A stretch of 64,000 nucleotides of DNA, taken from assembly GCA_014138095.1 (NCBI GenBank), contig JACGXE010000014.1, forward strand, positions 1-64,000. Direction: 5' to 3'. The translations under genes were made by a program, and so were the position numbers. The notes beneath the pieces are model-generated. The model had not been told where the DNA came from. It saw only the letters and a list, made by a program, of their open reading frames with translations, and searched no databases. Positions 34,877 to 43,324 of the stretch are shown piece after piece. Source of the stretch: Ochrobactrum sp. RH2CCR150 (GTDB lineage Bacteria; Pseudomonadota; Alphaproteobacteria; Rhizobiales; Rhizobiaceae). Within the stretch, counting starts at the first letter, position 1. Every line of letters starts with the position of its first letter.

Positions 34877-35836
34877 TTGAATAAGATGGGAAGCGTTAGA
34901 CCGGTGAAATTTGGCAGTACGGCTTCAAGGGCGACTGACGGGTTGAAACCCTGCCTCAAGATACTGCGGGACATGATGGGGATGCCATCGGTATTGCCAG
35001 CGCAAGGTGACCTGTCAAATGTACGCGGTCTGTTTTGGAATCATGCATTGCTGTCGCTGACCACGATCTATTTTCCACTGATCCGCACACGTCTGTCGGC
35101 GGCCGGTTCCCGAGATTCGGGCATCCTGATTTTGCGTGCAATGAGTGGCTCGGTACAAGTCGAGCAGGGACAGATCCGGCTTGATCTCGCTAAAGGCGAG
35201 GCCATTTTTATACCATCAGATGTGCCGCTGTCGCTGATCCTCACGGACGGCGGACGCTTGGATTGCGCCTATCTGCCATCGGCGGCTATCACCCAAATCA
35301 AAGCAGACGTCTCCGGTTTATATTGGCAGCCACTTCCAATTACCTATTTACCTTTTCAATTACTGGTAACCTATGCAGGTTATCTGTTGCAGCAAGACTA
35401 TCAGACGGAAAGTGATGCCGAGACTATGGTCAATCACTTTTATGGATTGCTACCAATACTGATTGCAAACTTGAAGGCGGGAAATACACAACAGGCTCTG
35501 ACCGGACGAATGGGGGCTATAAAAGGCCGAATTGACGCCCGGATCATAGATGCCGGCTTCTCGATAATGGAGCTGGCCCAGGCAGAGGGGATAACTCCCC
35601 GTGCTATCCAGAAGCTATTTAAAAGAGAGAACACGACATTCTCTCGCTATCTGCTTGAACGCAGACTTGATATGGCACGGTCTGCGATATTGCATGGCGA
35701 CGCATCCGCCATCGCGAAAATTGCTTATGGTGTCGGCTTCGACGATCCCGCTTATTTCAGCAGGGTGTTTCGCAATTTTTACGGCGTCAGCCCATCTGAT
35801 CTGAGGCGTCAAATTGCTCGTAGTGTATCAGGATGA
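34877..35836 (+). CDS. AraC-family regulator of siderophore uptake
   Basis: Transcription activator of 319 residues. The C-terminal part (about 215-315) has two helix-turn-helix motifs: FSIMELAQAEGITPRAIQKLFK and IAKIAYGVGFDDPAYFSRVFRNFYG with PSDLRR (the second quoted in core form IAYGVGFDDPAYFSRVF). The N-terminal domain would sense a ligand. The TTG at 34877 is eight bases after AAGGG, better placed than the ATG at 34886. It is divergent from a TonB receptor-RhtX operon, as RhrA and PchR are from their target genes, so it probably activates that operon when the siderophore is available. Confidence 0.87.
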   Translation: MNKMGSVRPVKFGSTASRATDGLKPCLKILRDMMGMPSVLPAQGDLSNVRGLFWNHALLSLTTIYFPLIRTRLSAAGSRDSGILILRAMSGSVQVEQGQIRLDLAKGEAIFIPSDVPLSLILTDGGRLDCAYLPSAAITQIKADVSGLYWQPLPITYLPFQLLVTYAGYLLQQDYQTESDAETMVNHFYGLLPILIANLKAGNTQQALTGRMGAIKGRIDARIIDAGFSIMELAQAEGITPRAIQKLFKRENTTFSRYLLERRLDMARSAILHGDASAIAKIAYGVGFDDPAYFSRVFRNFYGVSPSDLRRQIARSVSG

Positions 35837-36022
35837 CGATTGCAGGTTCGCAAACCCGCCCCTGAGTTTGTTTCGTGACATGGCTGCTTGAGTACAAACC
35901 AGCCATGCCTTTCTTGCGCGCGCATTGGTTACAATAAATAGTGTACCAATGCTGATCCTTCCAGCTTGGACACCACACTTGCTCGCATTTGCTTGTATGG
36001 ATGTCCAGGCTGAAGTCGGCCC

Positions 36023-38812
36023 TTAGTAATGGACCGACAACGAGTCGATCAATGTAGCCTTGGGCGGGGCGAATTTTGTCAGATTTATTCCCTCAACGGC
36101 GGAACGATATTCTTCCACACTAGGCGTACGGCCGAGGATCGCCGACAGTACTACCAGCGGTGTGGAGGCGAGAAGCGATTCACCCTTCTTTTCCGCAGTG
36201 TCTTCAACGACGCGACCCTGGAACAGGCGGGTTGAGGTCGCGAGAACCGTGTCGCCCTTCTCGGCCTTTTCCTGATTACCCATGCAGAGGTTGCAGCCCG
36301 GACGCTCGAGATAGAGAATGTTCTCGTATTCGGTGCGGTTTGCGGTTTTCGGCTTCAGATCGTCGAATTCGAAGCCCGAATACTTCTGCAGTATTTCCCA
36401 ATCACCTTCGGCCTTCAGTTCGTCGATGATGTTGTAGGTCGGCGCAGCAACCACGAGCGGTGCCTTGAACTCAACCTTGCCCTGTTCTTTTTCGAGGTTC
36501 TTCAGCATCTGGGCAACGATCTTGATGTCGCCCTTGTGAACCATGCACGAGCCAACGAAGCCGAGGTCCACCTTCTTGGTGCCGCCATAATAGGAAACCG
36601 GACGGATCGTATCATGGGTATAGCGGCGCGAGACGTCGGCATTATTGACGTCCGGGTCGGCGATCATCGGTTCGTCAATCAGGTCCAGATCGACGACGAC
36701 CTCTGCAAAATATTTCGCATTATCGTCTGGCTTCAAGGCTGGCTTTTCTCCCGAACGGATTTCCGCGATGCGGGCATCCGCCTTGTCGATCAGGCCTTGC
36801 AGCGTGCGGGCAGCATTGTCCATACCCTTGTCGATCATGATCTGGATACGCGACTTGGCGATTTCCAACGACTCGATCAGCGTCTCATCTTCGGAGATAC
36901 AGATCGACGCCTTGGCCTTCATCTCGGCCGTCCAGTCAGTGAAGGTGAAGGCCTGATCGGCATGCAGCGTGCCGATATGCACTTCGATAATGCGGCCCTG
37001 GAAGACGTTGTCGCCGTGCTGCTTGAGCATCTGAGCCTGCGTGGCATGGACCACGTCGCGGAAATCCATATAGGGCTGCATCGTGCCCTTGAAGGTGACC
37101 TTGACCGACTGCGGGATCGGCATGGTCGCTTCGCCGGTGGCGAGCGCCAGAGCCACGGTGCCCGAGTCCGCGCCAAAGGCAACACCCTTGGACATGCGGG
37201 TATGGCTGTCACCGCCGATGATGATGGCCCAGTCGTCCACGGTGATGTCGTTCAGCACCTTGTGGATGACGTCCGTCATTGAATGATAGACGCCCTTCGG
37301 GTCACGTGCAGTGATGACGCCGAAATTGTTCATGAAAGACATCAGCTTCGGAATGTTGACCTGAGCCTTCTTGTCCCAGACCGACGCCGTGTGACAGCCC
37401 GACTGATAAGCGCCATCCACAAGTGGCGAAATGGTGGTAGCCGCCATCGCCTCAAGTTCTTGCGCAGTCATAAGACCGGTCGTGTCCTGCGAACCGACGA
37501 TGTTGACCGTCACGCGCACGTCGGAACCGGCATGCAACACCTTGCCAGGCGTTACGCCAACGGCGTTGCGATTGAAGATCTTCTCGACAGCCGTCAGACC
37601 CTGACCTTCAATCGAGAGTTCCTTGTTCGGAGCAAAAACCGGCGTCGCCTCGACACCAAGCGTCTGGGCTGCGAAAGTCTGCAGCTTCTTGCCGAAGACG
37701 ATAGCGTAAGAGCTGCCCGCCTTCATGAATTCCATCTTCTGCGGTGTGAACGAGGAAGCGACATCGACCAGCTCGTTGCCAGCTTCATCACGCAGCTTCT
37801 TGTTCTTGGCGTCGATCTTCAGCACCGTTCCGGTCTCGACCGAGAATTTCTGCTCGAGGATCGGGTTACCGTCATTGTTAAGGATCGGCTTGCCGTTCTC
37901 ATCGAGCTTCTTGACCCAGTTCTTCAGGTTGATGCCAATGCCGCCGGTCACGTCGACAGTGGTTGCGAAGATCGGCGAAATGCCGTTGGTACCAGCGACA
38001 ACCGGGGCGAAGTTGACGAATGGCACATAGGGGCTGGCCTGCTTGCCGGTCCACAGTGCCACGTTGTTGACGCCGGACATGCGCGACGAGCCGACGCCCA
38101 TCGTGCCTTTTTCGGCGATCATCATCACGCGCTTGTCGGGATGCTGCTTTTGAAGTGCTACAATTTCCTGCTGTGCTTCAGGCGTGATCATGCACTGACC
38201 ATGAAGCTGACGGTCGGAGCGCGAATGTGCCTGGTTGCCCGGGGAAAGAAGGTCGGTCGAGATATCGCCTTCTGCGGCGATGAAAGTTACGACCTTGATT
38301 TCGTCTTCAACGTCCGGGAGCTTTGTGAAAAACTCTGCCTTGGCATAGCTTTCGAGAACATCCTTGGCGACGGCACTGCCTGCCTTATAGGCATCGCGAA
38401 GGCGGAACATGTCAGCGTCGTAGAGGAAGACCTGAGTCTTAAGAATCTCGCCAGCCTTCTCAGCAATCGCGGCGTTGTCTCCAAGCGTGATGTCGAGCAG
38501 CACTTCCACCGAAGGCCCGCCCTTCATGTGCGACAGAAGGTCGAGGGCAAATTCGGGCGTGATTTCCGGGACGACGGTTTCGCCCAGTACAATTTTCTTC
38601 AGGAATGCAGCCTTGGCGCCAGCCGCACTCGTCGTGCCCGGCAGCGTATTATAGATGAAGAAATGCAGGGCGTCTTTCCGATGCTCGCTGCCAGCGTCCT
38701 CGATCAGCGCGATGATTTCACTGGTGAGCCTGCCATCGTCAATCGGCTTGGGAGCAAGCCCTTGTTTTTTTCTGCTTTCGATTTCAGCCAAGTAATCCAG
38801 ATAAAGATTCAT
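36023..38812 (-). CDS. acnB: Aconitate hydratase B / 2-methylisocitrate dehydratase
   Basis: TCA-cycle and methylcitrate-cycle [4Fe-4S] enzyme of the AcnB type, about 929 residues. I place the start at ATG 38810-38812 (MNLYLDYLAEIE), which matches the usual AcnB N-terminus; the frame extends 40 codons upstream with unlikely sequence. Iron-sulfur Cys are in VGSCMVHKG and PGCNLCMGNQ (C-X2-C), and ADSGTVALALATGEATMP and IGGDSHTRMSKGVAFGADSG are conserved active-site regions. Many alphaproteobacteria rely on AcnA, so an AcnB beside citrate-synthase-family genes may serve a special pathway. Transcribed alone, away from the small gene at 39006. Confidence 0.93.
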   Translation of the reverse strand: MNLYLDYLAEIESRKKQGLAPKPIDDGRLTSEIIALIEDAGSEHRKDALHFFIYNTLPGTTSAAGAKAAFLKKIVLGETVVPEITPEFALDLLSHMKGGPSVEVLLDITLGDNAAIAEKAGEILKTQVFLYDADMFRLRDAYKAGSAVAKDVLESYAKAEFFTKLPDVEDEIKVVTFIAAEGDISTDLLSPGNQAHSRSDRQLHGQCMITPEAQQEIVALQKQHPDKRVMMIAEKGTMGVGSSRMSGVNNVALWTGKQASPYVPFVNFAPVVAGTNGISPIFATTVDVTGGIGINLKNWVKKLDENGKPILNNDGNPILEQKFSVETGTVLKIDAKNKKLRDEAGNELVDVASSFTPQKMEFMKAGSSYAIVFGKKLQTFAAQTLGVEATPVFAPNKELSIEGQGLTAVEKIFNRNAVGVTPGKVLHAGSDVRVTVNIVGSQDTTGLMTAQELEAMAATTISPLVDGAYQSGCHTASVWDKKAQVNIPKLMSFMNNFGVITARDPKGVYHSMTDVIHKVLNDITVDDWAIIIGGDSHTRMSKGVAFGADSGTVALALATGEATMPIPQSVKVTFKGTMQPYMDFRDVVHATQAQMLKQHGDNVFQGRIIEVHIGTLHADQAFTFTDWTAEMKAKASICISEDETLIESLEIAKSRIQIMIDKGMDNAARTLQGLIDKADARIAEIRSGEKPALKPDDNAKYFAEVVVDLDLIDEPMIADPDVNNADVSRRYTHDTIRPVSYYGGTKKVDLGFVGSCMVHKGDIKIVAQMLKNLEKEQGKVEFKAPLVVAAPTYNIIDELKAEGDWEILQKYSGFEFDDLKPKTANRTEYENILYLERPGCNLCMGNQEKAEKGDTVLATSTRLFQGRVVEDTAEKKGESLLASTPLVVLSAILGRTPSVEEYRSAVEGINLTKFAPPKATLIDSLSVHY

Positions 38813-39005
38813 CGCAATTCCAACATCTTGAGGCTTGAGGTGCCGAAATGCACCGCTATTGAACGATATTTCCAATCGACCCGGGGTTTGAGTACGCCAA
38901 CATTGGCCGCATGACAAGATACTGAATTTCAATAAAACTGGTGTTTCTTACTCAACTTTTATCGACTAAAAAACGAGAGCATACATCTTCTATTGGACTG
39001 GATTT

Positions 39006-39464
39006 ATGGAAACCGAAGAATTCACCCCGCTTGGCTTTTCTGATCTGACCAGCGACGAAGCATTTATCGTTTCTGTGTTTCGATACTGGCAATCTTGCGG
39101 CTCAACGCCCAGGGAAGCTGAAAGTAGCTTGGTCGACATGCTGAAATATGATCGGCTGCATAGTGGTCTCCTTTTGTTGTTCGACCTTTTCAGAATGCTT
39201 CCAGACCAACATAGCCGACAACCGACGACCGACAGCGCCCTGTTGACCACGGTTGAGGAGGACTTGTTGGACGAAATCGGTTCCTTCAACGGCGAGCCCA
39301 AGCGAGGCGTCCGGGCGTTTCAGCAAGTCCTGGAAGGAGCAGGCGCGACCGTTCGGCCTACGTCGCAGATCTCACGCTCCGGTTACGACCAACTTGTAGA
39401 GGTTATTGACCGGAAGACAGCGAAGGTGTTCGACGTGCTTTACCCTGGTTACATAGCAAGCTGA
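39006..39464 (+). CDS. Hypothetical protein, 152 aa
   Basis: I do not recognise a family. The predicted product is soluble and acidic (starts METEEFTPLGFSDLTSDEAF), with no signal peptide, membrane segment or Cys pairs. It sits divergently 193 bp from acnB and runs toward the converging citrate-synthase gene, and the reading frame spans most of the gap with ordinary codon use, so a real gene is likely. No function can be proposed. Confidence 0.6.
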   Translation: METEEFTPLGFSDLTSDEAFIVSVFRYWQSCGSTPREAESSLVDMLKYDRLHSGLLLLFDLFRMLPDQHSRQPTTDSALLTTVEEDLLDEIGSFNGEPKRGVRAFQQVLEGAGATVRPTSQISRSGYDQLVEVIDRKTAKVFDVLYPGYIAS

Positions 39465-39567
39465 ATTCCAAGACAGAACCGCCCGCCAACGCCGGGGACT
39501 ATATACAGCATCAGTTCGTCGCGATTCACCAGCGAAGTTGAACTGATCCCCTCTCATCTGGCAAATT

Positions 39568-40668
39568 TCAGCGTGGCTGCGGCCCCGTATAGCGGGATTG
39601 CGGTCGGATCAACCGTCCCGTGCGCTCCTGTTCCAGCACATGCGCGGTCCATCCTGCCATACGGCCAGCAGCGAAGACATTGGTAAAGCTATCACGCGGA
39701 AAACCCACAGTTTCCAACACCAGTGCAGTATAGAACTCAACATTCGTTTGCAGAGGGCGAAGCGGCTTCTTTTGCTTCAGGAGGGCCAATGCTGCCTCCT
39801 CCACTTTGCCCGCGAAAGAAATGCGAGCGGAGCCCTCCTTGAGGGTAGACAGAGCCCCCTTCAGCACGTCGGCTCGTGGGTCACGAACACGATATATACG
39901 ATGACCAAAGCCCATCAGGCGCTCCCCGCGAGCCAGCGCATCCTGCAACCAAGGCTCGATATTTGCATCGGTTCCAATCGCGTCCAGCATATCAAGCACC
40001 GGGCCCGGAGCTCCACCATGGAGAGGTCCTTTCAAAGCGCAGAGCGCACCGACAACCGACGAAAGCAGCCCGGCTCCCGTCGAGGCAATCACACGGGCGG
40101 TGAAAGTCGAGGCGTTCAGCCCGTGATCGGCAACTGTGGTCATGTAAGTATCGAGCGCCCTCACCTTCTCCGGCGAACGCTGCACACCGGACAGCATCCG
40201 CAGGAAATCTGCCGAGTGCGCGAGTGCGCCATTAGGTGCAATTGGGGCGAGTCCTTGTTTGTCGCGAATGATTGCTGCGGTGAAAACCGGGACAGCAGCA
40301 ACAGTGATGATGTGATGTGGCATCTTTTCATTATCTGGCAGCGCCGACAGGAGAAGACGCAGTGCCTCGACCGATGAGAGGCGCGAAAGAGCTGGCAGCA
40401 AAGGTTGCATCAGCTCAAAGACGCGTTGCCGTGCCATGCCCAATTGATAGAGAATGTCCCGTGCAGTGACTACTGGCGAGATCTGCTCCTGCCAAAGCAA
40501 TTCCAACACCTGCTCGAAAGACCAGTCGGCAAGTTCCGCGAGGTGATGGCCTCGGATCACAAGCTCGCCTGCCTGTCCGTCCACATGGCTCAGCATGGTC
40601 TCCGCCGCGACGACATCATCAAGGCCAAAAGCCGAAGTTTGGCGAATAATAGCGGGGGTTGCGGACAT
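39568..40668 (-). CDS. Citrate synthase-family protein (366 aa)
   Basis: Member of the citrate/2-methylcitrate synthase family, 366 residues, shorter than the 430-residue type II citrate synthase. Catalytic regions are all present: VADHGLNASTFTARV and GPLHGGAPG (His), MGFGHRIYRVRDPR (His) and NVEFYTALVLETVGFPRD (with the acidic residue position), followed by GRMAGWTAHVLEQ. A short N-terminal segment (VVAAETMLSHVDGQ) is typical of the smaller bacterial paralogues. It is divergent from an HTH-containing homologue. Citrate, 2-methylcitrate or another acyl-CoA/oxoacid condensation is possible; acnB nearby would suit a methylcitrate-type route, but prpB or prpE is not in the window. Confidence 0.87.
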   Translation of the reverse strand: MSATPAIIRQTSAFGLDDVVAAETMLSHVDGQAGELVIRGHHLAELADWSFEQVLELLWQEQISPVVTARDILYQLGMARQRVFELMQPLLPALSRLSSVEALRLLLSALPDNEKMPHHIITVAAVPVFTAAIIRDKQGLAPIAPNGALAHSADFLRMLSGVQRSPEKVRALDTYMTTVADHGLNASTFTARVIASTGAGLLSSVVGALCALKGPLHGGAPGPVLDMLDAIGTDANIEPWLQDALARGERLMGFGHRIYRVRDPRADVLKGALSTLKEGSARISFAGKVEEAALALLKQKKPLRPLQTNVEFYTALVLETVGFPRDSFTNVFAAGRMAGWTAHVLEQERTGRLIRPQSRYTGPQPR

Positions 40669-40762
40669 GTCATTCTCCTCGGTTCGATGCGAATACGCTT
40701 GAGGATGGCGGAGCGCACATATATGGTCAATCTTGATTCATGTAATCAATACGAGATCAAAA
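40669..40762. promoter_or_regulatory. Divergent promoter region with TTGATT dyad
   Basis: The gap between the two divergent citrate-synthase-family genes holds the inverted repeat TTGATT-(5 nt)-AATCAA at 40733-40749, ending 13 bp before the start codon of the HTH-containing gene. MerR-type factors bind dyads in spacer regions, and the downstream protein itself begins with a MerR-like motif, so autoregulation is conceivable. Role is inferred. Confidence 0.5.
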
Positions 40763-41944
40763 ATGCAGCACGCCGACAAGTTTATAACCGCTGATCGCGC
40801 CTCTGCTGAGCTTGGTGTCAGCCGGGCAACGCTCTATGCCTATGTGAGCCGTGGGCTGATCCGTACAAGTATTGCTTCCGATGATCCCCGCCGCAAACTC
40901 TACAGCACGCATGACATTGAGGCGTTGAAGAAAAGGAAGGCCGTGGGACGGCGGCCGGGACAGGTAGCTGCCAACGCACTTGATTGGGGACTGCCCGTTC
41001 TGGAATCGGCCATTACCGAAATCGCGGAAGGCAGCCTGTGCTATCGGGGTCACAACGCTCTTGATCTCTCCGAGAAAGCGACCTTGGAAGAGGTGGCTTG
41101 CCTGTTATGGAATTGCGGTGACGCTGACCCCTTTGCCGATGCAAAGGCAACCCCGCCACCTTGGCCATGGCCAATTCTTGACCTTGCAAACAATCTGCCG
41201 CTCACAGAACGGTGCCAGACGCTTCTTCCCCTCGTTGAAGCGGGTCGCCTCACCACATGGCGGCGCGACAATCGACGTCTATGGCCTGGCGCAGCGGTTA
41301 TATTGCGGGCTATCGTCGGAGCCTGCACTTCAAGCCAACCAAATACCAAACCGGCCCACCTGTTTCTCGCAGATGCTTGGCAAACGGATGAACTGGGCGC
41401 TGATCTTATCCGTCGCGCACTGGTCCTTCAGGCAGATCACGAGCTTAATGCATCAGCATTTGCCGTGCGGGTTGTTGCTTCAACGGGCGCTTCTCTGGGC
41501 GCATGCCTGAATGCGGGGCTTTCTGCACTGAGTGGCCCTTTGCACGGTGGAATGACGAGCCTTGTCGAACTGCTATTCGACGAATTGGACAACGATGGCG
41601 ATATAGAACGGGTGATCGAAGAACGTCTGCGGCGAGGTGAAACCATCCCCGGCTTTCATCATCCGCTCTATCCGGACGGTGATCCGCGCGCGACTGGCCT
41701 GCTTCCCTATCTTCCACCGAATGCAAGAAGAGACGAATTTCTGCAGATAATGAATGACACCGCCGGGCAATTGCCCACCTGTGATGTGGCACTGGTGAGC
41801 CTACGGCGAAGTCTCAATTTGCCTCGCGGCTCCGCATTGGCAATTTTTGCCATCGCGCGAACTGTTGGTTGGATAGCTCATGCTCTGGAACAGAAGCTGG
41901 ACGACAAACTAATCAGGCCACGGGCCCGCTATGTCGGACAATAA
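40763..41944 (+). CDS. Citrate synthase-family protein with N-terminal MerR-like HTH
   Basis: A 393-residue fusion: residues about 5-60 form a MerR-like helix-turn-helix (ITADRASAELGVSRATLYAYVSRGLIR, then RRKLYSTHDIEALKKRK; quoted in part), joined by RRPGQVAANALDWG to a citrate-synthase fold. Catalytic motifs remain recognisable: ADHELNASAFAVRV, GPLHGGMTSLVE, GFHHPLYPDGDPR and CDVALVSLRRSLNLP with GWIAHALEQ. The ATG at 40763 is preferred over a start at 40733. Fusion of a DNA-binding domain to a metabolic enzyme suggests a trigger enzyme sensing its substrate, or structural reuse. It diverges from the shorter citrate-synthase gene and may regulate it. Confidence 0.85.
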   Translation: MQHADKFITADRASAELGVSRATLYAYVSRGLIRTSIASDDPRRKLYSTHDIEALKKRKAVGRRPGQVAANALDWGLPVLESAITEIAEGSLCYRGHNALDLSEKATLEEVACLLWNCGDADPFADAKATPPPWPWPILDLANNLPLTERCQTLLPLVEAGRLTTWRRDNRRLWPGAAVILRAIVGACTSSQPNTKPAHLFLADAWQTDELGADLIRRALVLQADHELNASAFAVRVVASTGASLGACLNAGLSALSGPLHGGMTSLVELLFDELDNDGDIERVIEERLRRGETIPGFHHPLYPDGDPRATGLLPYLPPNARRDEFLQIMNDTAGQLPTCDVALVSLRRSLNLPRGSALAIFAIARTVGWIAHALEQKLDDKLIRPRARYVGQ

Positions 41945-42687
41945 AGGTCAACTTTCAGATTGGCGGTCGATTAGGCCCCGAGAGCAAGCATTCCGCGCCA
42001 AACGCGAATTGTTCAGCAGGGTAACTGATTATGAGTCAAGAATTTAAACCCGTATCGGTCTCCAGGGTTCGGTTGCAAACATTCATTTCGCACGGAGCAC
42101 GATTGATCTGCAGGCGCAATTATGCCGCGGGCGCTGAGAATTGCTTTCCCGGGAAAGCAGTGCGGTTGAGTCGAAATTGCCTTGCAGCTTCCGCATTATG
42201 TAAAGGAGCCCAGTACCGGCGAGCGCTAGGCTTGCAGCGGCATCGAACTCGAAGCCGAGCATGGATCTCATCCGGCGTTTGATATACTCATGATCCTGCT
42301 CAATGATATTGTGCATGTATTTGTTGGACCGGATCGTAATAGATTTCCCAACCTAAGGCGCCTTCTGTTCGACGGCGCCAATTTCCTCCAGCTTCTGCCG
42401 TTTCGCGTCCTTTGGCCGGGTTTAGCCATTTCTCTAACCGTTCTTAATGTCAACTACGTTCGGGGACGTCATCCGTTATGCGCTCGTTTCACATTCCATC
42501 AAACGGTGAACGGGCTGGCAATGATCGCGCAAACGGGAGCGAGAAAACTAGGCCCGGCACTATGTTGCAAATTCATTTTTGCCTCTTAATCCGCCATTTT
42601 AGATTAAAAAATAGTCAATAAATAAAATGATTAATAAATAGACTTTTGGCTATTGCCAAGCCGGTTTCTCTACGGCAACAATGGCGC
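41945..42687. other. Gap with decayed transposase, otherwise no gene
   Basis: About 740 bp between the HTH-citrate synthase gene and nasT. The middle holds a broken IS6-family transposase on the minus strand (42083-42440, separate entry). Plus-strand frames at 42031-42282 and 42290-42589 are shadows of it. The last 100 bp are AT-rich and should include the nasT promoter. Confidence 0.55.
42083..42440 (-). pseudogene. IS6-family transposase, C-terminal relic with in-frame stop
   Basis: Read on the minus strand from about 42415, one frame gives PKDAKRQKLEEIGAVEQKAP, a TAG stop at 42353-42355, then VGKSITIRSNKYMHNIIEQD and HEYIKRRMRSMLGF. These are the C-terminal third of an IS6-type DDE transposase, including the catalytic Glu of NIIEQDH. 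Upstream the frame is shifted, and the N-terminal two thirds are missing. The frame then continues to a stop at 42083 with altered sequence. It is inactive debris of the same family as the scrap at 31093-31143, in opposite orientation. Confidence 0.75.
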
Positions 42688-43278
42688 ATGAAGCGCCCGG
42701 ACCTCACCATTCTGATCATTGACGAGAACGCCATTCGCTCCTCGATCATCGAGGAAGGATTGCGCGAGGCGGGCCACGGTAAGGTCGTCGTTATCAATGA
42801 GATGCACGGCGTTGCCCGGATGGTTGAAACACTCAATCCAGACGTGATTGTCATCGACATCGAGAACCCCAACCGTGACATGATGGAGCATCTGTTCCAA
42901 TTGACGCGCACAATCAGCCGCCCAATCGCCATGTTTGTCGACAGATCCGATACGGCCTCCATCGAGGCGGCCGTTGAAGCAGGTGTCTCTGCCTATATCG
43001 TGGACGGATTGAAGAAGGAGCGCGTAAAGCCCATCCTTGATATGGCGGTCAGTCGCTTCAATGCCTTCAGCCGTCTGCAGCGAGAACTGGCGGATGCCAG
43101 ATCTGCGCTGGAGGAAAGAAAAGTCGTTGAGCGCGCCAAGGGCATTCTCATGAAGATGCGAGGCCTTTCCGAAGAAGACGCATTTTCGCTACTTCGGCAA
43201 ACCGCCATGAACGAAAAAAAGAAAATGTCGGACATTGCCCAAAGCATCGTGACCGCAGCCGGGCTGCTCATGAAATGA
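42688..43278 (+). CDS. nasT: NasT-like ANTAR-domain antiterminator
   Basis: RNA-binding response regulator of 196 residues from ATG 42688 (MKRPDLTILIIDENA). The N-terminal receiver domain (about 1-120) keeps IIDEN and VIVIDIENP; the C-terminal ANTAR domain (about 135-195) contains LEERKVVERAKGILMKMRGLSEEDAFSLLRQTAM (core ERKVVERAKGILMK). NasT-type proteins bind paired hexaloop hairpins in leader RNAs and prevent termination when nitrate or nitrite is present; NasS sequesters NasT without nitrate. The next gene encodes NasS, and a leader with two such hairpins precedes nrtA at 44793-44856. Confidence 0.93.
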   Translation: MKRPDLTILIIDENAIRSSIIEEGLREAGHGKVVVINEMHGVARMVETLNPDVIVIDIENPNRDMMEHLFQLTRTISRPIAMFVDRSDTASIEAAVEAGVSAYIVDGLKKERVKPILDMAVSRFNAFSRLQRELADARSALEERKVVERAKGILMKMRGLSEEDAFSLLRQTAMNEKKKMSDIAQSIVTAAGLLMK

Positions 43279-43324
43279 CATGTGAACTTAAACCCTGGGC
43301 AAACAATTCCGGGAGCATGAGCGA

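Noticed and set aside
37283-38914. A 543-codon open frame on the plus strand opposite acnB
   Set aside because: It is antisense to a clearly conserved AcnB protein; its translation is arginine- and histidine-rich and matches no domain. Length follows from codon bias of acnB.
42290-42589. Plus-strand frame of 99 codons
   Set aside because: It is the complement of the degraded IS6 transposase, whose minus-strand translation is clearly recognisable.
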